From contig ML976978.1 of assembly GCA_010015675.1 (NCBI GenBank), positions 1,557,683 through 1,621,682 of the forward strand: a DNA stretch of 64,000 nucleotides. Reading direction: 5' to 3'. This DNA is from Byssothecium circinans (lineage: Eukaryota; Ascomycota; Dothideomycetes; Pleosporales; Massarinaceae). Positions 33,127 through 44,103 of this stretch are shown piece by piece. The first letter of the stretch is position 1. Every line of letters begins with the position of its first letter. The position numbers were made by a program, and so were the translations under genes. The notes under the pieces are model-generated. The model had not been told where the DNA came from. It made no database searches and saw only the letters and a program-made list of their open reading frames with translations.

Positions 33127-34368
33127 TTATCCCTCACCACCATTCCAATCTATCTGCCCACCCATCTCTTTCCGCCTCCTCTCCTTTTCCATCCGAAAAT
33201 ACGCACTCAACTTCCCCTCCACCCCACCCCTCGGAAAGACATCCGGATGTTCCCCCATAAACCGCTCAATCCTTCCCTGCATCACTTTCTCCACATCCTC
33301 CGCCTCATTCCCATCCCCATCCCCACCAACCTCAACCTCCACCTCCACCTCCACCTCCCCAACCACATGCCCAAACCCCATCCGATCAACCACAACCCGA
33401 AACCCATCAACATCCCAGCTCTCCCTCACCGTCCGAATATCAGCCACACACCCACACTCCCATCTTTCACTTGTACGCCCGTCGTCCCCCTTCCCTTTCC
33501 CCCCATCATCCACCTCTTCCCTCACCCCCTCCTCCCTTAAAACCTCCCCCACGACCCCCCAAACCCTCCCCTCCTCCCTACTCTCCTCAAAGCACGAATC
33601 CACATAACCCCCACCCCTCCGTACCTTAACCTCCCACACGCCGTCCCTGCTCCTCAGATACACGCCGCGCCGCATCAACGCGCCGGACGCGTGGTCGAAG
33701 TACTCGTCGCGGATGGAGCGGGAGCCGAGGTATTCGTGGCGCGTGAAGGCGGGGGTGCTGCTGTTGGTGCGGAGGAGGGCGAGGGACGAGGGCGTGGGTG
33801 CGAATTTGCGCTCGATTTCTAGGGTGCGGCTACGATTAGGAGGAGGGGGGGGGGGATGGGGGGTGGAGGTATACGGGCGAAGCGAAAGGTGACGGGATGC
33901 GAGGTTGAAGCCGGTGCGTGTTGGGGCTGCTGGCTGTAAAGGATACGGGACGGGGACGGAAGTATGAGGTGAAAGACTACGAGCTGCAAGCTTCAAACTG
34001 TTCCTTATCCCGCTTTCTTGGGCTGCGCGCTGGAGAAGATGGATTCCGCCGCGGGGAAGCGAGTCAAAGACACTAATCGGCGGCTTATTTCCTTGCGTCT
34101 CCGTCGTTGACGGGCAGCTAGATAGGTTGACATGAAGCCCCGTACCGGCTGCCTTTACCCCGGATTCCGATTCATGATGAATACCGCCGCGAGGACGTGG
34201 AAGCGGGTCGGAGACGTTGCTAGGCGGCTTCCTTGCTTGCCTACGCGCCGACGATGCGTACCTCGGTGGTTTGGCATTGAGTTCCGAGTCCCTAGCTGTT
34301 GCGCGGGCTCGGCTTCGGAGATGGCTACGTGGCCCAGGGACGTTCTTGAGGAACCTGGCGGGCGTCAT
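33127..34368 (-). CDS. CYTH-domain phosphatase, thiamine-triphosphatase-like, with a long N-terminal extension
   Basis: 413 residues from the ATG at 34368; the open frame extends further upstream but without an ATG. The C-terminal domain (from about residue 183) begins with the CYTH signature LEIERKF (E-x-E-x-K), followed by DEYFD, a VYLRSRDGVWEVKVRRGG strand pair and later acidic and basic strands forming the triphosphate tunnel. Family members hydrolyse thiamine triphosphate or inorganic triphosphate with divalent metal. The N-terminal 180 residues are Ser/Pro/Arg-rich with two related segments (KPPSNVSDPLPRPRGGIH and KPPISVFDSLPRGGIH), and could include a mitochondrial presequence. A stretch of EV dipeptides near the end comes from an ACCTCC microsatellite. 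A small intron near the poly-proline run cannot be excluded. Confidence 0.75.
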   Translation of the reverse strand: MTPARFLKNVPGPRSHLRSRARATARDSELNAKPPRYASSARRQARKPPSNVSDPLPRPRGGIHHESESGVKAAGTGLHVNLSSCPSTTETQGNKPPISVFDSLPRGGIHLLQRAAQESGIRNSLKLAARSLSPHTSVPVPYPLQPAAPTRTGFNLASRHLSLRPYTSTPHPPPPPPNRSRTLEIERKFAPTPSSLALLRTNSSTPAFTRHEYLGSRSIRDEYFDHASGALMRRGVYLRSRDGVWEVKVRRGGGYVDSCFEESREEGRVWGVVGEVLREEGVREEVDDGGKGKGDDGRTSERWECGCVADIRTVRESWDVDGFRVVVDRMGFGHVVGEVEVEVEVEVGGDGDGNEAEDVEKVMQGRIERFMGEHPDVFPRGGVEGKLSAYFRMEKERRRKEMGGQIDWNGGEG

Positions 34369-34988
34369 GTTTGGGTTCACTTTTTCGCGGGTTGTTGATT
34401 GCGAGGTTGCGAAATTTTTGGGTGTGTAGTGCAAAGAGTGGGGCAGGGTTTGTGGGGGGCGGGGAAGGTTTAAGTGTGGAGGATTAGGCAGAGGGTCTGG
34501 TGTAGATGACGTAGTCACGTGTGAGAGTTTGCTCCAGCTTGAGGGCTGTCATGGTAAGGGAAGGCAATCACCCAAACCAACGAAACTGGATAAATAAGTG
34601 AATTCGGGAGAAGGTTTTCACTGCTAGGTTTATTTAGTATTGAAGAGACTTTTTGCATGTTGGATATGCTTATTGTACATGCTAACTGCTGGATACTTTG
34701 AACACTTGGTAGTGTCGTGTAGATTGGACTTTCAAGCCGAGTGAAGATCTGCAGGGTAGTTGGAAAAGACACAAAGGAGAAAACCCTAGGGAAATTGTGC
34801 CGAGAACAGGGAAATATATGAAAGCCACGCCAGGCTATACAGAAAAGGGGATATCGACCTCACCGATGAGAACGGCATACCTGTGTGAAAAGAAAGAAAC
34901 AATGAAAGGGAAACTCCTGCCATGGGGCATGGAAAAGGTGAAGGGATGAGCGCGAGCCACTGTGAAGGCGACAGCCTAGTCGAAAGAC
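34369..34988. other. Intergenic region between CYTH gene and REC8
   Basis: CYTH promoter and REC8 3' UTR. I see no gene or repeat. Confidence 0.5.
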
Positions 34989-37619
34989 TTAGTCACCGTA
35001 GAGAGAATCGGCGTCACCAATAGCCTCGTCCTCGTTAGAGCCCTCTCGGCTTGCGGCAAACTGCTCCTCAAAGTTCCCGCCTTCCCCTAGCTCCTCAATG
35101 CCACCCTCCTCATGCTCCTCCGCATCTCCACCCTCATCTTCACCATCCTCGACAGGCTCTACAACTAGAGCCGCCTTTGCCTTCTCGGTAAGACTGACGC
35201 TAATCTCCTCGAAGTGCTCCTCTTGACGTACTTTCAGCAGTCCCTTGGTGCCAAGAGTCAGAGTCATCATCAGGGCCTGCGAAGCGATCATCTTGTTGTT
35301 CTCCCCAGGCGGAATCAGTTCCTCAAACGAGACTTCGTGGATGTCGGCCGCAACATCAGCCTGCAGAACATCGGAAATTGGCTCCTGAGCAGCCTGGACA
35401 CGATCACGCTTCTCTTCGATGGCGTCGACAACGAAAGTAATGAAGTTCTCGCCCTCTGCAGAAAGTGCTTCCTGAACACGAATAGTCGGCTGAGCAAGGG
35501 CAGCTTCAGGCAGTTCAGAGCTAAAGCCTGCGAACCCACCAAAGTCGTCGAAGCTGCCTTCACCCTCGTCGTATCCCTCCAACGGCTGGAGTTCGCCGGG
35601 CTGGCCACGACCATGAAGGGGCGAAGCCGAGATTATGCGAGTGCCACGTCGAGCCCCGGGCAAGGAAGAAGGTGCGCCGACACGACCACTCTTCGCGATG
35701 GCTGAGGAGCCACGAATGGAAGCGGTGATGTTCCAAGGCATCGCAGAGAAGAGCTGCTTATCATCGAGAGCTGAGGGTGCCTCACGCGGAAGCTCGACTT
35801 CGTCTCCGTCAGGAATGAACATGACGTCGTCCTCTAGTCCAAGACCGATCTGCTCTTCAAATTCACCCATCCTCTGGCGCACACGGCGAGCCTCCTCTTG
35901 CGTAACATCGTCGATACCGCTGTCGCGATCGTGTTTCTTACCTGCGACACCGTGGCGATTGATGCCGGTGAAGAGCTCGAAGAGGTGATCACCGGTGAAC
36001 ATGTCGAATGGAGTTAATCTGGTCACGCCTGATAGTCGTGCACCGATGCCGCCAATGCCGGCGCCCCAGACGTAGTGTTCGGCATTCTTCTTAGCTTGCT
36101 GAGCAAGCAACAGCTGATTCTTGTGGCGGGATGCCTGCTTCATGTTGTCAAGATAGTTGGCGTTCCAGTCGGCAAGGTCCTTGTTTCGAAGTTCCACTGT
36201 CTTGTCGGCGGACAGGACACGTGCAGCACGTTTCTTGCGACGTGAAGGTGCAACCACCATAGGATCGGACCCTGGGACATCAGAAGAGATGCCAGGCTGC
36301 TGTTGGAGTCCCATTGGAAAGGCCTCGCCCTCAGGCAGGTCGTCGCCGAGGATAGGCAAATCGAATTCCATTTGGTCGCCGTGATGCTTTAAGAGGTTAG
36401 CTAGTGCCGAGATGATGAAGAGAAAGCGAGCGATATGGCCGAGTATATAGCAAACGAACGAAAGGTAAGTGAGAGGTGGAGGAATAGGTGTGGGACGCAG
36501 GTAAATCTCACCTCTATCCCAGCTCGCAATCCATCCTCATGCTCTTGTCTCACTCGAGCACTCGCCCCAGCATCACTAGGCATAGTAGTCCCTCCCGGGG
36601 CCATTGGGGTACGGAAGATAGCGTTTGTATCGGTGAGATCCACAAGGTTACCATCATCATCGAATGTGAAGCCTGGATCGCCAATCATATCATCGAACCC
36701 GCCGGAACCAGACATTCCACTTGGACCACCGACGCTGCTCGGGCCAACATCACCTTGGATGGCGAATCCGCCTGGACCTTGTGAGGAGGATCCCGGGAGA
36801 ATGAGACCACCGACGGGACCTCCTGGAGTCGTGGGAGCCTGTTGCGTGCCAAATGGGGTGAGCGACTGCGAGTCGCCATGTCGTGAAAGCGGTTCGAGTG
36901 GTGGGCCAAGATCGAGCTCAGCGAGCAGCTCCAGCGGAGGAAGAGCAAACTCAGGTAGGAAGGAAGGGTCGTCCTGGAGAAGAAGTTGCTCTGGTCTGTG
37001 AATTGGTCAGATCTTGATGATATGTGAGGTGTGGTTCTGGTAGAATGTTCACCTAGCTTTGCCAGCCTCCGGGTCGAGGGCTGCGTCCCTGACCGCTCGT
37101 AACATCATGTGCATGGCGTTGTATGCATTCTGTGCGTCGGCCAATACATAGCCGCATTGCTGCAAATACACGCGCGATACTCCGTACCTAGCATCCAGTC
37201 AGCCAGTGAATGGAAGACTTGTTTCCCCAAGCGGCTGTACTCACAACAAATTGCCCTGCAAGCGCAAGGCCATAGGCGCCGCCGGGTCCACGATAGTCCG
37301 ACAAGCCTTCGGCACATCTACCTCAGAAATAGCTTTTCGATTGACCTTCTTTGAGCTCGAGTTCGCGCCGAGCGTCGCAACAAGCCTTCCCTTTCAGTCA
37401 GCATCGTCACCGTAGGAAGGAGCTCTGGTGCTCGGACGAAAGCCTGACGATGCATTCCACTAGGAAGCAGGGACTGCCTTCCGTCGATGTACCGAGAATG
37501 AACTCACCATACAGTGGCCACGCCATATTTGCGGGACGTCAGAACTGCGAGCGTCAGCGGCGACTTGAAGGAGGGAAGGTGTCGAGAACTGGGATCGTAC
37601 CTTCGTGACTATAAAACAT
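34989..37619 (-). CDS. REC8: Meiotic kleisin cohesin subunit Rec8
   Basis: Six exons (minus strand): 37619-37601, 37544-37508, 37385-37245, 37187-37053, 36995-36512 and 36386-34989. Phases are consistent; 737 residues. The N-terminus reads MFYSHEVLTSRKYGVATVWL, the Rec8 form rather than the MFYSE form of mitotic Scc1/Rad21. It is followed by NRKAISEVDVPKACRTIV and NLLYGVSRVYLQQCGYVL, which bind the Smc3 neck. The middle is acidic and Pro/Gly-rich. The C-terminal winged helix that binds the Smc1 head is present (FEELIPPGENNKMIASQALMM... TLGTKGLLKVRQ). Rec8 holds sister chromatids in meiosis and is cleaved by separase. Exons 1 and 2 are only 19 and 37 bp, so automated models may miss the start. 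Confidence 0.93.
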
Positions 37620-38135
37620 TGCGCTGGATGATACAGAACGAACGATAAAAGCCTCAGATAGCAACGCCGTCGGCGAACGATTGGGTTGAGAAGAGTGACG
37701 ACAGTCCGGAGTGGTGTTGTAGCGGTGGACGTATGCAAAAGGTATCGGTCTTGGCAGTCACGTCTGACGCGCTTCGAGAGTCCGCGCAGTCACGGTTGCA
37801 TCACGCGAACGACGTGACAATCAAAGATGCCGTGTTCGAAAGATAACCATAAATAAAAGGGTAGACTGGAAAGAGATGCGGAACGGTGTTAGACACGTGC
37901 CAATGCTGCTCATCACTAGCAAGAGTCCAAAGAAGAATGGAGAAGAGAGTATGACGAAACAAACCTCACAATACCGTGCAATATTATTACATTTATGCAT
38001 TCGCCATAAAATGCAGTACATGCTCTATCCGGTTGTCATGCAATCATGCCCTATACAACGCCAAACATCCGCATATCAATGCCATCTAGAGAGGGCATAG
38101 CTGGACGCTCAGGTCAATCCGGGACATTTAGATAT
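37620..38135. other. Intergenic region between REC8 and UBP6
   Basis: Both flanking genes are on the minus strand. This holds the REC8 promoter and the UBP6 3' UTR. No gene seen. Confidence 0.5.
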
Positions 38136-40039
38136 CTATGCCTTCTTCTCCTCCTCATCAATGGTGCTGAGGGGAACGGCCCGGTACAAACAAATGAGCG
38201 CGGAGTGGCTTTGGCCTAGGGTCAAGTTAGCAAGGGCGAACTTGGGAGGAAACGTTAAACTCACCTCCGCCTGACAATGTCTGAATCCGGTCAGCATCGA
38301 CTTCGGTCACCTTTTCATCGTTGAACCACCACCATTTGCCATCCTCCTCCTTCCTCTTGCCCGTAACGGGATCCTTGGCACCCTGCTTCTTGACGAATGA
38401 GGTGTAATGTCCACTGTCGGCGCTGGCACCTTGATGGGTGATGACACCCCTCAGCTCGTAGAGACCGGTCTGATTGGCACCATCATCCGCGGCGAGCTTC
38501 GGATCCACGAGTGCCAGGAGCTCCTCCTTAGCTGCGCGGATCGATGCCGCTCGTTCTGCTTCGATCTGAGCCTCTGTCTTGTACTCCACGTCAGCCATCT
38601 CCGTGTCCTCGGATGTCTTGGCTTCGGCAGCTTTCTCTGCAGCTTTCTTTGCCTCCGACTTCTTCTGAAGAGGCTCCTTGCTGGCATTCGGCCCGGCATC
38701 GTTCTCCTCGCCAGCTTTCATGCGCTTCTGTCGCTTGCGGGCCCGTTCCACATCCTCCTCTTCTTTACGGATATCGCGAATCTTATCGCGAATAGGAACG
38801 ACAAGCTTCTTCAGATCGTCTGTGCAGAACTCGGCCACATCCAGTTCCTCCGGGAACGTGACCTTGCGCATAATCTTTGCTTTTTTGTTCGTTGTCTTCC
38901 GCCAATCGAAACGCACAAAATGCACCGTTAGATATTTGGGAAGTCGAGCGATGCGTGAAGTCTTTGTGTACATGGCGTCACGGCCCAGTACCTCGGATCG
39001 TTTCTCAATCTTCTCCGTCAGACCTGCGGCTAATCCATCTCGGAGGTGGTTCGTCTCCACATTGATGTGGCAGTTGAGTTTGAGGAAAACATCTTCACTG
39101 TGGACCGGCTCCTCTCCAGCCTCTTTGGCGGCATCTTCATCGCAGCTCATGACCGACTCAAACCTGCCCGCCATGTACTTGTCGATAAAAGACAAATCCC
39201 TCGCTGCCTGTCCATCTGAAGCCTCCCCATCAGTAATCTTGAGCTTCTGTCGCAGTTGTGAGACGACTTGTGACCAGGCTTCTTCTGCATCCTGCTGAGC
39301 ATAGCCATGTCCGTCTTTTGACTTTTGTGCGAATTGCGGGAAGGCGGTTCGGAGGGCGTTGAGGAACATGAGGGGTGGGAAGCCTTGTTGCGTCTCGGAC
39401 ATTTGCTTGAAAAGGTCGCGGAGCGAGGCGGTGAGGTCTAAGGATGATCCGAGGCCACCAAGGCCAAACTGGCTGAGTTGGTTCGCTGAGCTGGATCCGG
39501 CGCTGTTGATTTATTTGTTAGTTGAATGTGATGCCAATGTGGGGGTCCAACTACCTCGCAGAGTATTTGAGAAGCTCGTCCTGGAGCTCCGGAATGGATC
39601 GGAGCGTCTGGAGCGTGGAGTTCATGTAGCACGTATTGCCCAGGTTCTGTAGACCAGCCGGGGTGGCGCCTTCTGACTGCGCAACTTCGGCCTCGGTCAT
39701 ATCTTCGAGGAACCTCATCTTCTCTTTCGGCCGCTCAATCACGCCGGCGCTGTCTCCCGAGGGCGTGCCAAGCATCATGAGAGTCTGGTTGGGTTTGAGG
39801 CCCAGTTTCGACATATCGGCGTCATCCTTGAGCTGGCCGCCCTTGACGAGGATTTTTTGGCGCTCTGGTTCTACTCCGGTGAGGGAATAGAGCTGGTACT
39901 TGAAGGTGGCGCCATCGGAGCTGGGGTCGACATCGATTTCATGTTTCTTGCCCTGGTGCTTGACAATAACTAAATATATGAGGTTAGTAAACAGACGCGG
40001 TGGCGGGGCCAAGGCGACGTTACCCGGTATGGAAGCCAT
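38136..40039 (-). CDS. UBP6: Proteasome-associated ubiquitin hydrolase Ubp6 (USP14)
   Basis: Exons (minus strand) are 40039-40024, 39969-39555, 39502-38265 and 38215-38136; 582 residues. The 16-bp first exon gives MASIP, then VIVKHQGKKHEIDVD begins the N-terminal ubiquitin-like domain (to about residue 75) that docks on Rpn1. The catalytic Cys box is GLQNLGNTCYMNS and the His box ITHQGASADSGHYTSF, both intact. The insertion between them is charged. Ubp6 trims ubiquitin chains on proteasome-bound substrates and tunes degradation. It diverges from ARPC4 with 275 bp between starts. Confidence 0.94.
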
Positions 40040-40314
40040 GTTGTGCTGCCAAAGGGAGAGATATGGAGGTGAGAGTAAGAAGAAGTTGTCGGAGGAGAGG
40101 CTGACGGGCAGAAAAGTGATTTGTAGTGGCTCGTGGGGCAAATGTTAAGTAAATGGTAGAGCACAGAAGCATGAGGAAGCGGCGTCGATCTGCCAAGACA
40201 CGTCAGGCAGGACCCCTGCGCCCAGTGACCCCCCACTTCGAGCCACTCGCCGTGAATATCACCACCTCCGTTGGAGTGCCACAGCTCCAATTCTCCGCCA
40301 GAGCGCATCCCATC
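40040..40314. promoter_or_regulatory. Divergent promoter of UBP6 and ARPC4
   Basis: 275 bp between the two start codons; both promoters must lie here. No specific operator recognised. Confidence 0.5.
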
Positions 40315-41014
40315 ATGGTAGCTATCCCACGGAATCCGAACATGTCGCGGGAAGCTGACCGCCGCAGTCCCAGTCACTCCGTCCGTACCTCCAATGCGTG
40401 CGCTCATCGCTCACGGCCGCCCTCTCCCTCTCCAACTTCGCATCACAAGCTTCCGAAAGGCACAACGTGCCCGAAATCGAAGCCGCAAGCTCTCCGGAAG
40501 TGCTCCTGAATCCCCTTACCGTGTCGCGAAACGAGAACGAGAGGGTCTACATCGAACCCAGCATCAACAGCGTGCGGATCAGCATAAAGATCAAGCAGGC
40601 AGACGAGATAGAAAACATACTGGTGCACAAGTTCACGCGCTTCCTGACACAGCGAGCGGAGGCTTTCTTCATCCTGCGGAGGAAACCGGTCAAGGTGGGC
40701 AGTGGTTTGAATTGGGGATGACGGAAGGCTGACCAGCTCAGGGCTATGATATCTCGTTCTTGATCACAAACTTCCACACCGAGGAGATGCTGAAGCACAA
40801 GTTGGTGGACTTTATCATCCAGTTCATGGAGGAAGTGGACAAGGAGATTTCCGAGATGAAACTCTTCGTAAGACGGCCTGTACCAATATGGGAGGGCGCG
40901 CTAACCAGGTGCAGCTGAATGCAAGAGCCCGTTTCGTCGCCGAATCCTTCCTTACTCCTGTACGTCTTCCCAGAACTTGGAATAATGTAACGCTGACTGT
41001 ATCAGTTCGATTGA
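40315..41014 (+). CDS. ARC19: Arp2/3 complex subunit 4 (20 kDa)
   Basis: Exons are 40315-40317, 40368-40694, 40742-40867, 40915-40959 and 41006-41014; 169 residues, matching the family length. The first exon is just the ATG: splicing ATG|GTAGCT to CCGCAG|TCC gives [16 protein letters not shown], the same N-terminus as yeast Arc19. Conserved blocks include [17 protein letters not shown], a [16 protein letters not shown] stretch and [18 protein letters not shown]. The subunit is part of the core that nucleates branched actin for endocytosis and polar growth. The last exon adds only FD and the stop. Reading through the last introns gives a longer spurious frame. Confidence 0.94.
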
Positions 41015-41870
41015 GCGGGCGGGAATGCAAGATGCGAACGTCGGGAGTGAATTTTGGGGTTGGAGAAAACGTGCAGGCCAGTCTATGCGAGGCGTTGACC
41101 AGGGTAGTGCTGTCGATATCAGCATACAATCCCGTCGGCATTCATACTGTTAGCGAGGCTGTAAAGCAAGCTCGGACGAGTTTTCGAATCAAACAATGGC
41201 AATTCCCATGCCAGAACTCGAAACATAACGTCCCTAGTGTCACTTGGACGCTTCCGGCCATTATTGGTCAGAGTCCTATGTTGAACTTTATCGAAACTTA
41301 CAGTACGACTCCACTGCCAGTCTACTACCAGATCCGCCATTCCCTTGACAATAGCTTCCAATGATCAAGATCCTTGCCCCTCTTTGTTGGCCTCTTCGAG
41401 AGCGTAGGAGATGAGTAAACACAACGTCATATTAGATGAAGAGCCGACGATTGCCTTTGCAGTTTAGTCCCGCGTTGCGGGGTCGGAGCTCAGTAGACGG
41501 AATTCATTTTGCTGGAGCTACCAAAAAAAATTAAATTTTTTTTTGCTAGCTTCGTGAAATACAGCAGACCTTTAGCAGTAATCTGGAAGGTGAAGACAGC
41601 TCTACTTAAGCATCTAGTAGAAAGAGCATCTGCATAGTGTTGAAGAAGCGCGCGGTGGGCCTGCATCGGAAACAGGCGGGCTTTTGCAACCTCGGTATAG
41701 CGGCTTGAGCCTCCGAATTCCATCCAACACCATCTGAGAGCTCTGCTTGTGCACTTCAACCTGATCCTCTCCGGAGCCTTCAATTCTATAAACACACGTA
41801 CGACACTTCCTTTTCTTCTTCTGAGCAGCTGCCTCGAGCTCGTCAAGCTGCGACGGAAGCTAATTTGAGA
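41015..41870. other. Intergenic region
   Basis: 3' of ARPC4 and 5' of the methylcitrate dehydratase gene. It contains an A/T-run near 41520-41545. No gene is supported; the long frame covering it is read-through of ARPC4 introns. Confidence 0.5.
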
Positions 41871-43681
41871 ATGTCGGCCCTCAGTCGCAACCTGTGCAGC
41901 GCTGCCACACGAACCGCCCGCCAGCGATCAGCCATCACCTGCAGAGCAGCGAGGCCAATTGCTCTCCGCACCGCTTTTTCGAATCCCAGCACTACCCGCG
42001 TACCATTAGCTTCTTCTTTCTCGACCATGTCGGCCCTCAAGAGCGCTGCCCCGCCTGTCTCGAATACGCGCGAGTACGACCCCGAGATCAAAGATGTGGC
42101 CAGCTACATCCACAACACACCCATCAACTCAGAGCTTGCGGTATGGATACAGACTGTGGGGGGGAAACTGCTAGGCTGACGTTGACCTGTACAGTTCGAC
42201 ACTGCCCGTTGGGTTTTCGTAGACACGCTTGGATGCGGTCTCGAGGCTCTCAAGTTCCAGCAATGCAAGAACATTCTGGGTCCTGTCGTCGAGGGTACTA
42301 TTGTCCCGAATGGTACTAAGGTGCCAGGAACAAACTACCAACTCGACCCCGTAAACGGTGCCTTCAACATTGGCGCTATGATCCGATGGCTGGACTTCAA
42401 CGACTGCTGGCTAGCTGCTGAGTGGGGTCACCCCTCAGACAACCTGGGCGCCATTCTTGCAACCGCCGACTGGATCACACGGACGAACAAGGCTGGTGGA
42501 AACCTTGGTAATGGCAAGATTTTCAAGGTCCGCGATGTGCTTGAGGCTATGATCAGGGCACACGAGATCCAGGGCTGCATGGCCCTGGAGAACTCGTTCA
42601 ACAAGGTCGGTCTTGACCACGTAGTACTCGTCAAGCTTGCCTCCACGGCAGCCGTTTCTAAGATGATGGGCCTCAACGAAGCTCAGACTCGCGCTGCTGT
42701 CTCCCAAGTCTGGGTAGATGGCCAGTCGCTGCGAACATACCGTCACTCGCCCAACACCATGTCCCGCAAATCGTGGGCCGCCGGGGATGCTTGCCAAAAG
42801 GCTGTGAACATTGTCCTCAAGGTTCTCAATGGCGAGCAGGGCCTCCCTACTGTGCTCTCTGCCCCCACCTGGGGTTTCTATGATATTTCTTTCGGTGGGA
42901 AGAAGTTTAACTTCCAGAGACCGTATGGCAGTTACGTCATGGAGAACGTTCTGTTCAAGGTTTCTTATCCTGGTATTTTGCCTCTAACTTTCCCAAAGAG
43001 TCCTCACTGAATTATTTCAGCCGAATTCCACTCCCAGACCGCCGTCGAGGCAGCCCAGCGCATCAACAAGAAGCTCAAGGCCATGGGTAAGACTGCCGAA
43101 GACATCGAGCACGTTGTTAACCGAACCCACGAGGCCTGCATCCGCATCATCGACAAGCAGTTCAAGCCCATGGAGAACTTTGCCGACCGTGACCACTGTG
43201 TGCAGGTAAGCTGCATCACCCGAAAATGAGCCAATTGATGTTGACGATTCCCTAGTACATGGTCTCCACCATGTTCGTATTCAACCGCCTCGAAGCCACC
43301 GACTACCCCGATGACAGCGAAGCAGCGACCTCCGCCCTCGTGGAATCGCTCAGACAGCGCATCTCGTGCGTAGAGGACCCGCAATTCACCAAGGACTACC
43401 ACGATCCGGAGAAGCGCACCATCTCCAACGCCCTCACCGTGACGCTCAAGGACGGCACCGTGCTCGACGAGGAAGTCGTCGAAGCACCTCTGGGCCACCG
43501 TCTGCGCCGAGAGGAGGCGAAGCCCGAGATTCTGGCAAAGTACAAGAGGCATCTTGGCCCGCACTTCTCGGCTGCGCATGTTGATAAGCTGGTGGGGTTG
43601 GCGCAGGATGCGAAGACGTTGGATAATATGGATGTGGATGAGTATGTGGATTTGTATTTCAAGAAGGACTATCAGAAATAG
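41871..43681 (+). CDS. Mitochondrial 2-methylcitrate dehydratase (MmgE/PrpD family)
   Basis: Exons are 41871-42140, 42195-42972, 43021-43205 and 43256-43681; 552 residues. The first 55 residues are Arg/Ser/Ala-rich without acids, a clear mitochondrial presequence. The MmgE/PrpD body follows with [39 protein letters not shown]-type [16 protein letters not shown], and WGFYDISF. In the methylcitrate cycle this enzyme dehydrates 2-methylcitrate to 2-methylaconitate, allowing detoxification of propionyl-CoA in the matrix. The ATG at 41871 was chosen for the targeting signal; a second in-frame ATG (MSALKSAAP) after the presequence could in principle start a cytosolic form. Confidence 0.93.
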
Positions 43682-44002
43682 AATGGTGTGGTTGGATGGT
43701 TGGATTGTGTAGATGGATGGTGCATGAATGGAAATCGCGTTCTAAGTCCTCCTTTAGTTTTGGGGGGAAAGCAGGTGGTGGTGGTTGTTTCGGCATCGAG
43801 GGAATTATGCAAAGACTATCTCAATCGTCTGTCTGGACGGAAGTAAGCAGTCGTTAAATTGCGGCGAAGTAGAGTAAATAGCAGTCGCAGCACATGCGGA
43901 AAACCGTGCTATCAAGATTCCCACCCGATGCGAAAACCAAAAAGAAAAAAACAAACACCTTAAAATCGTCAAATCACGAACGTCGCCCCAACCCCAACAC
44001 CA

Positions 44003-44036
<34 letters not shown>

Positions 44037-44103
44037 CCCACAACTCATTAACATTAACCCCCCCCCCTCCCCTCTCCCCCCTCTTCATCTACCCCCCTCA
44101 CAA
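43682..44103. other. Convergent intergenic region with a 27-bp poly-A tract
   Basis: 3' ends of two convergent genes. An uninterrupted A run spans about 44010-44036, followed by C-rich simple sequence. No gene seen. Confidence 0.6.

Noticed and set aside
33071..33607. 178-codon Ser/Pro-rich plus-strand frame
   Set aside because: Antisense to the CYTH domain; composition comes from CT-rich codons.
38678..39298. 206-codon plus-strand frame inside UBP6
   Set aside because: Antisense shadow of the catalytic domain of UBP6.
40888..41364. 158-codon frame overlapping the end of ARPC4
   Set aside because: It reads through the last ARPC4 introns; correct splicing ends the protein at 41014 and the rest has no domain.
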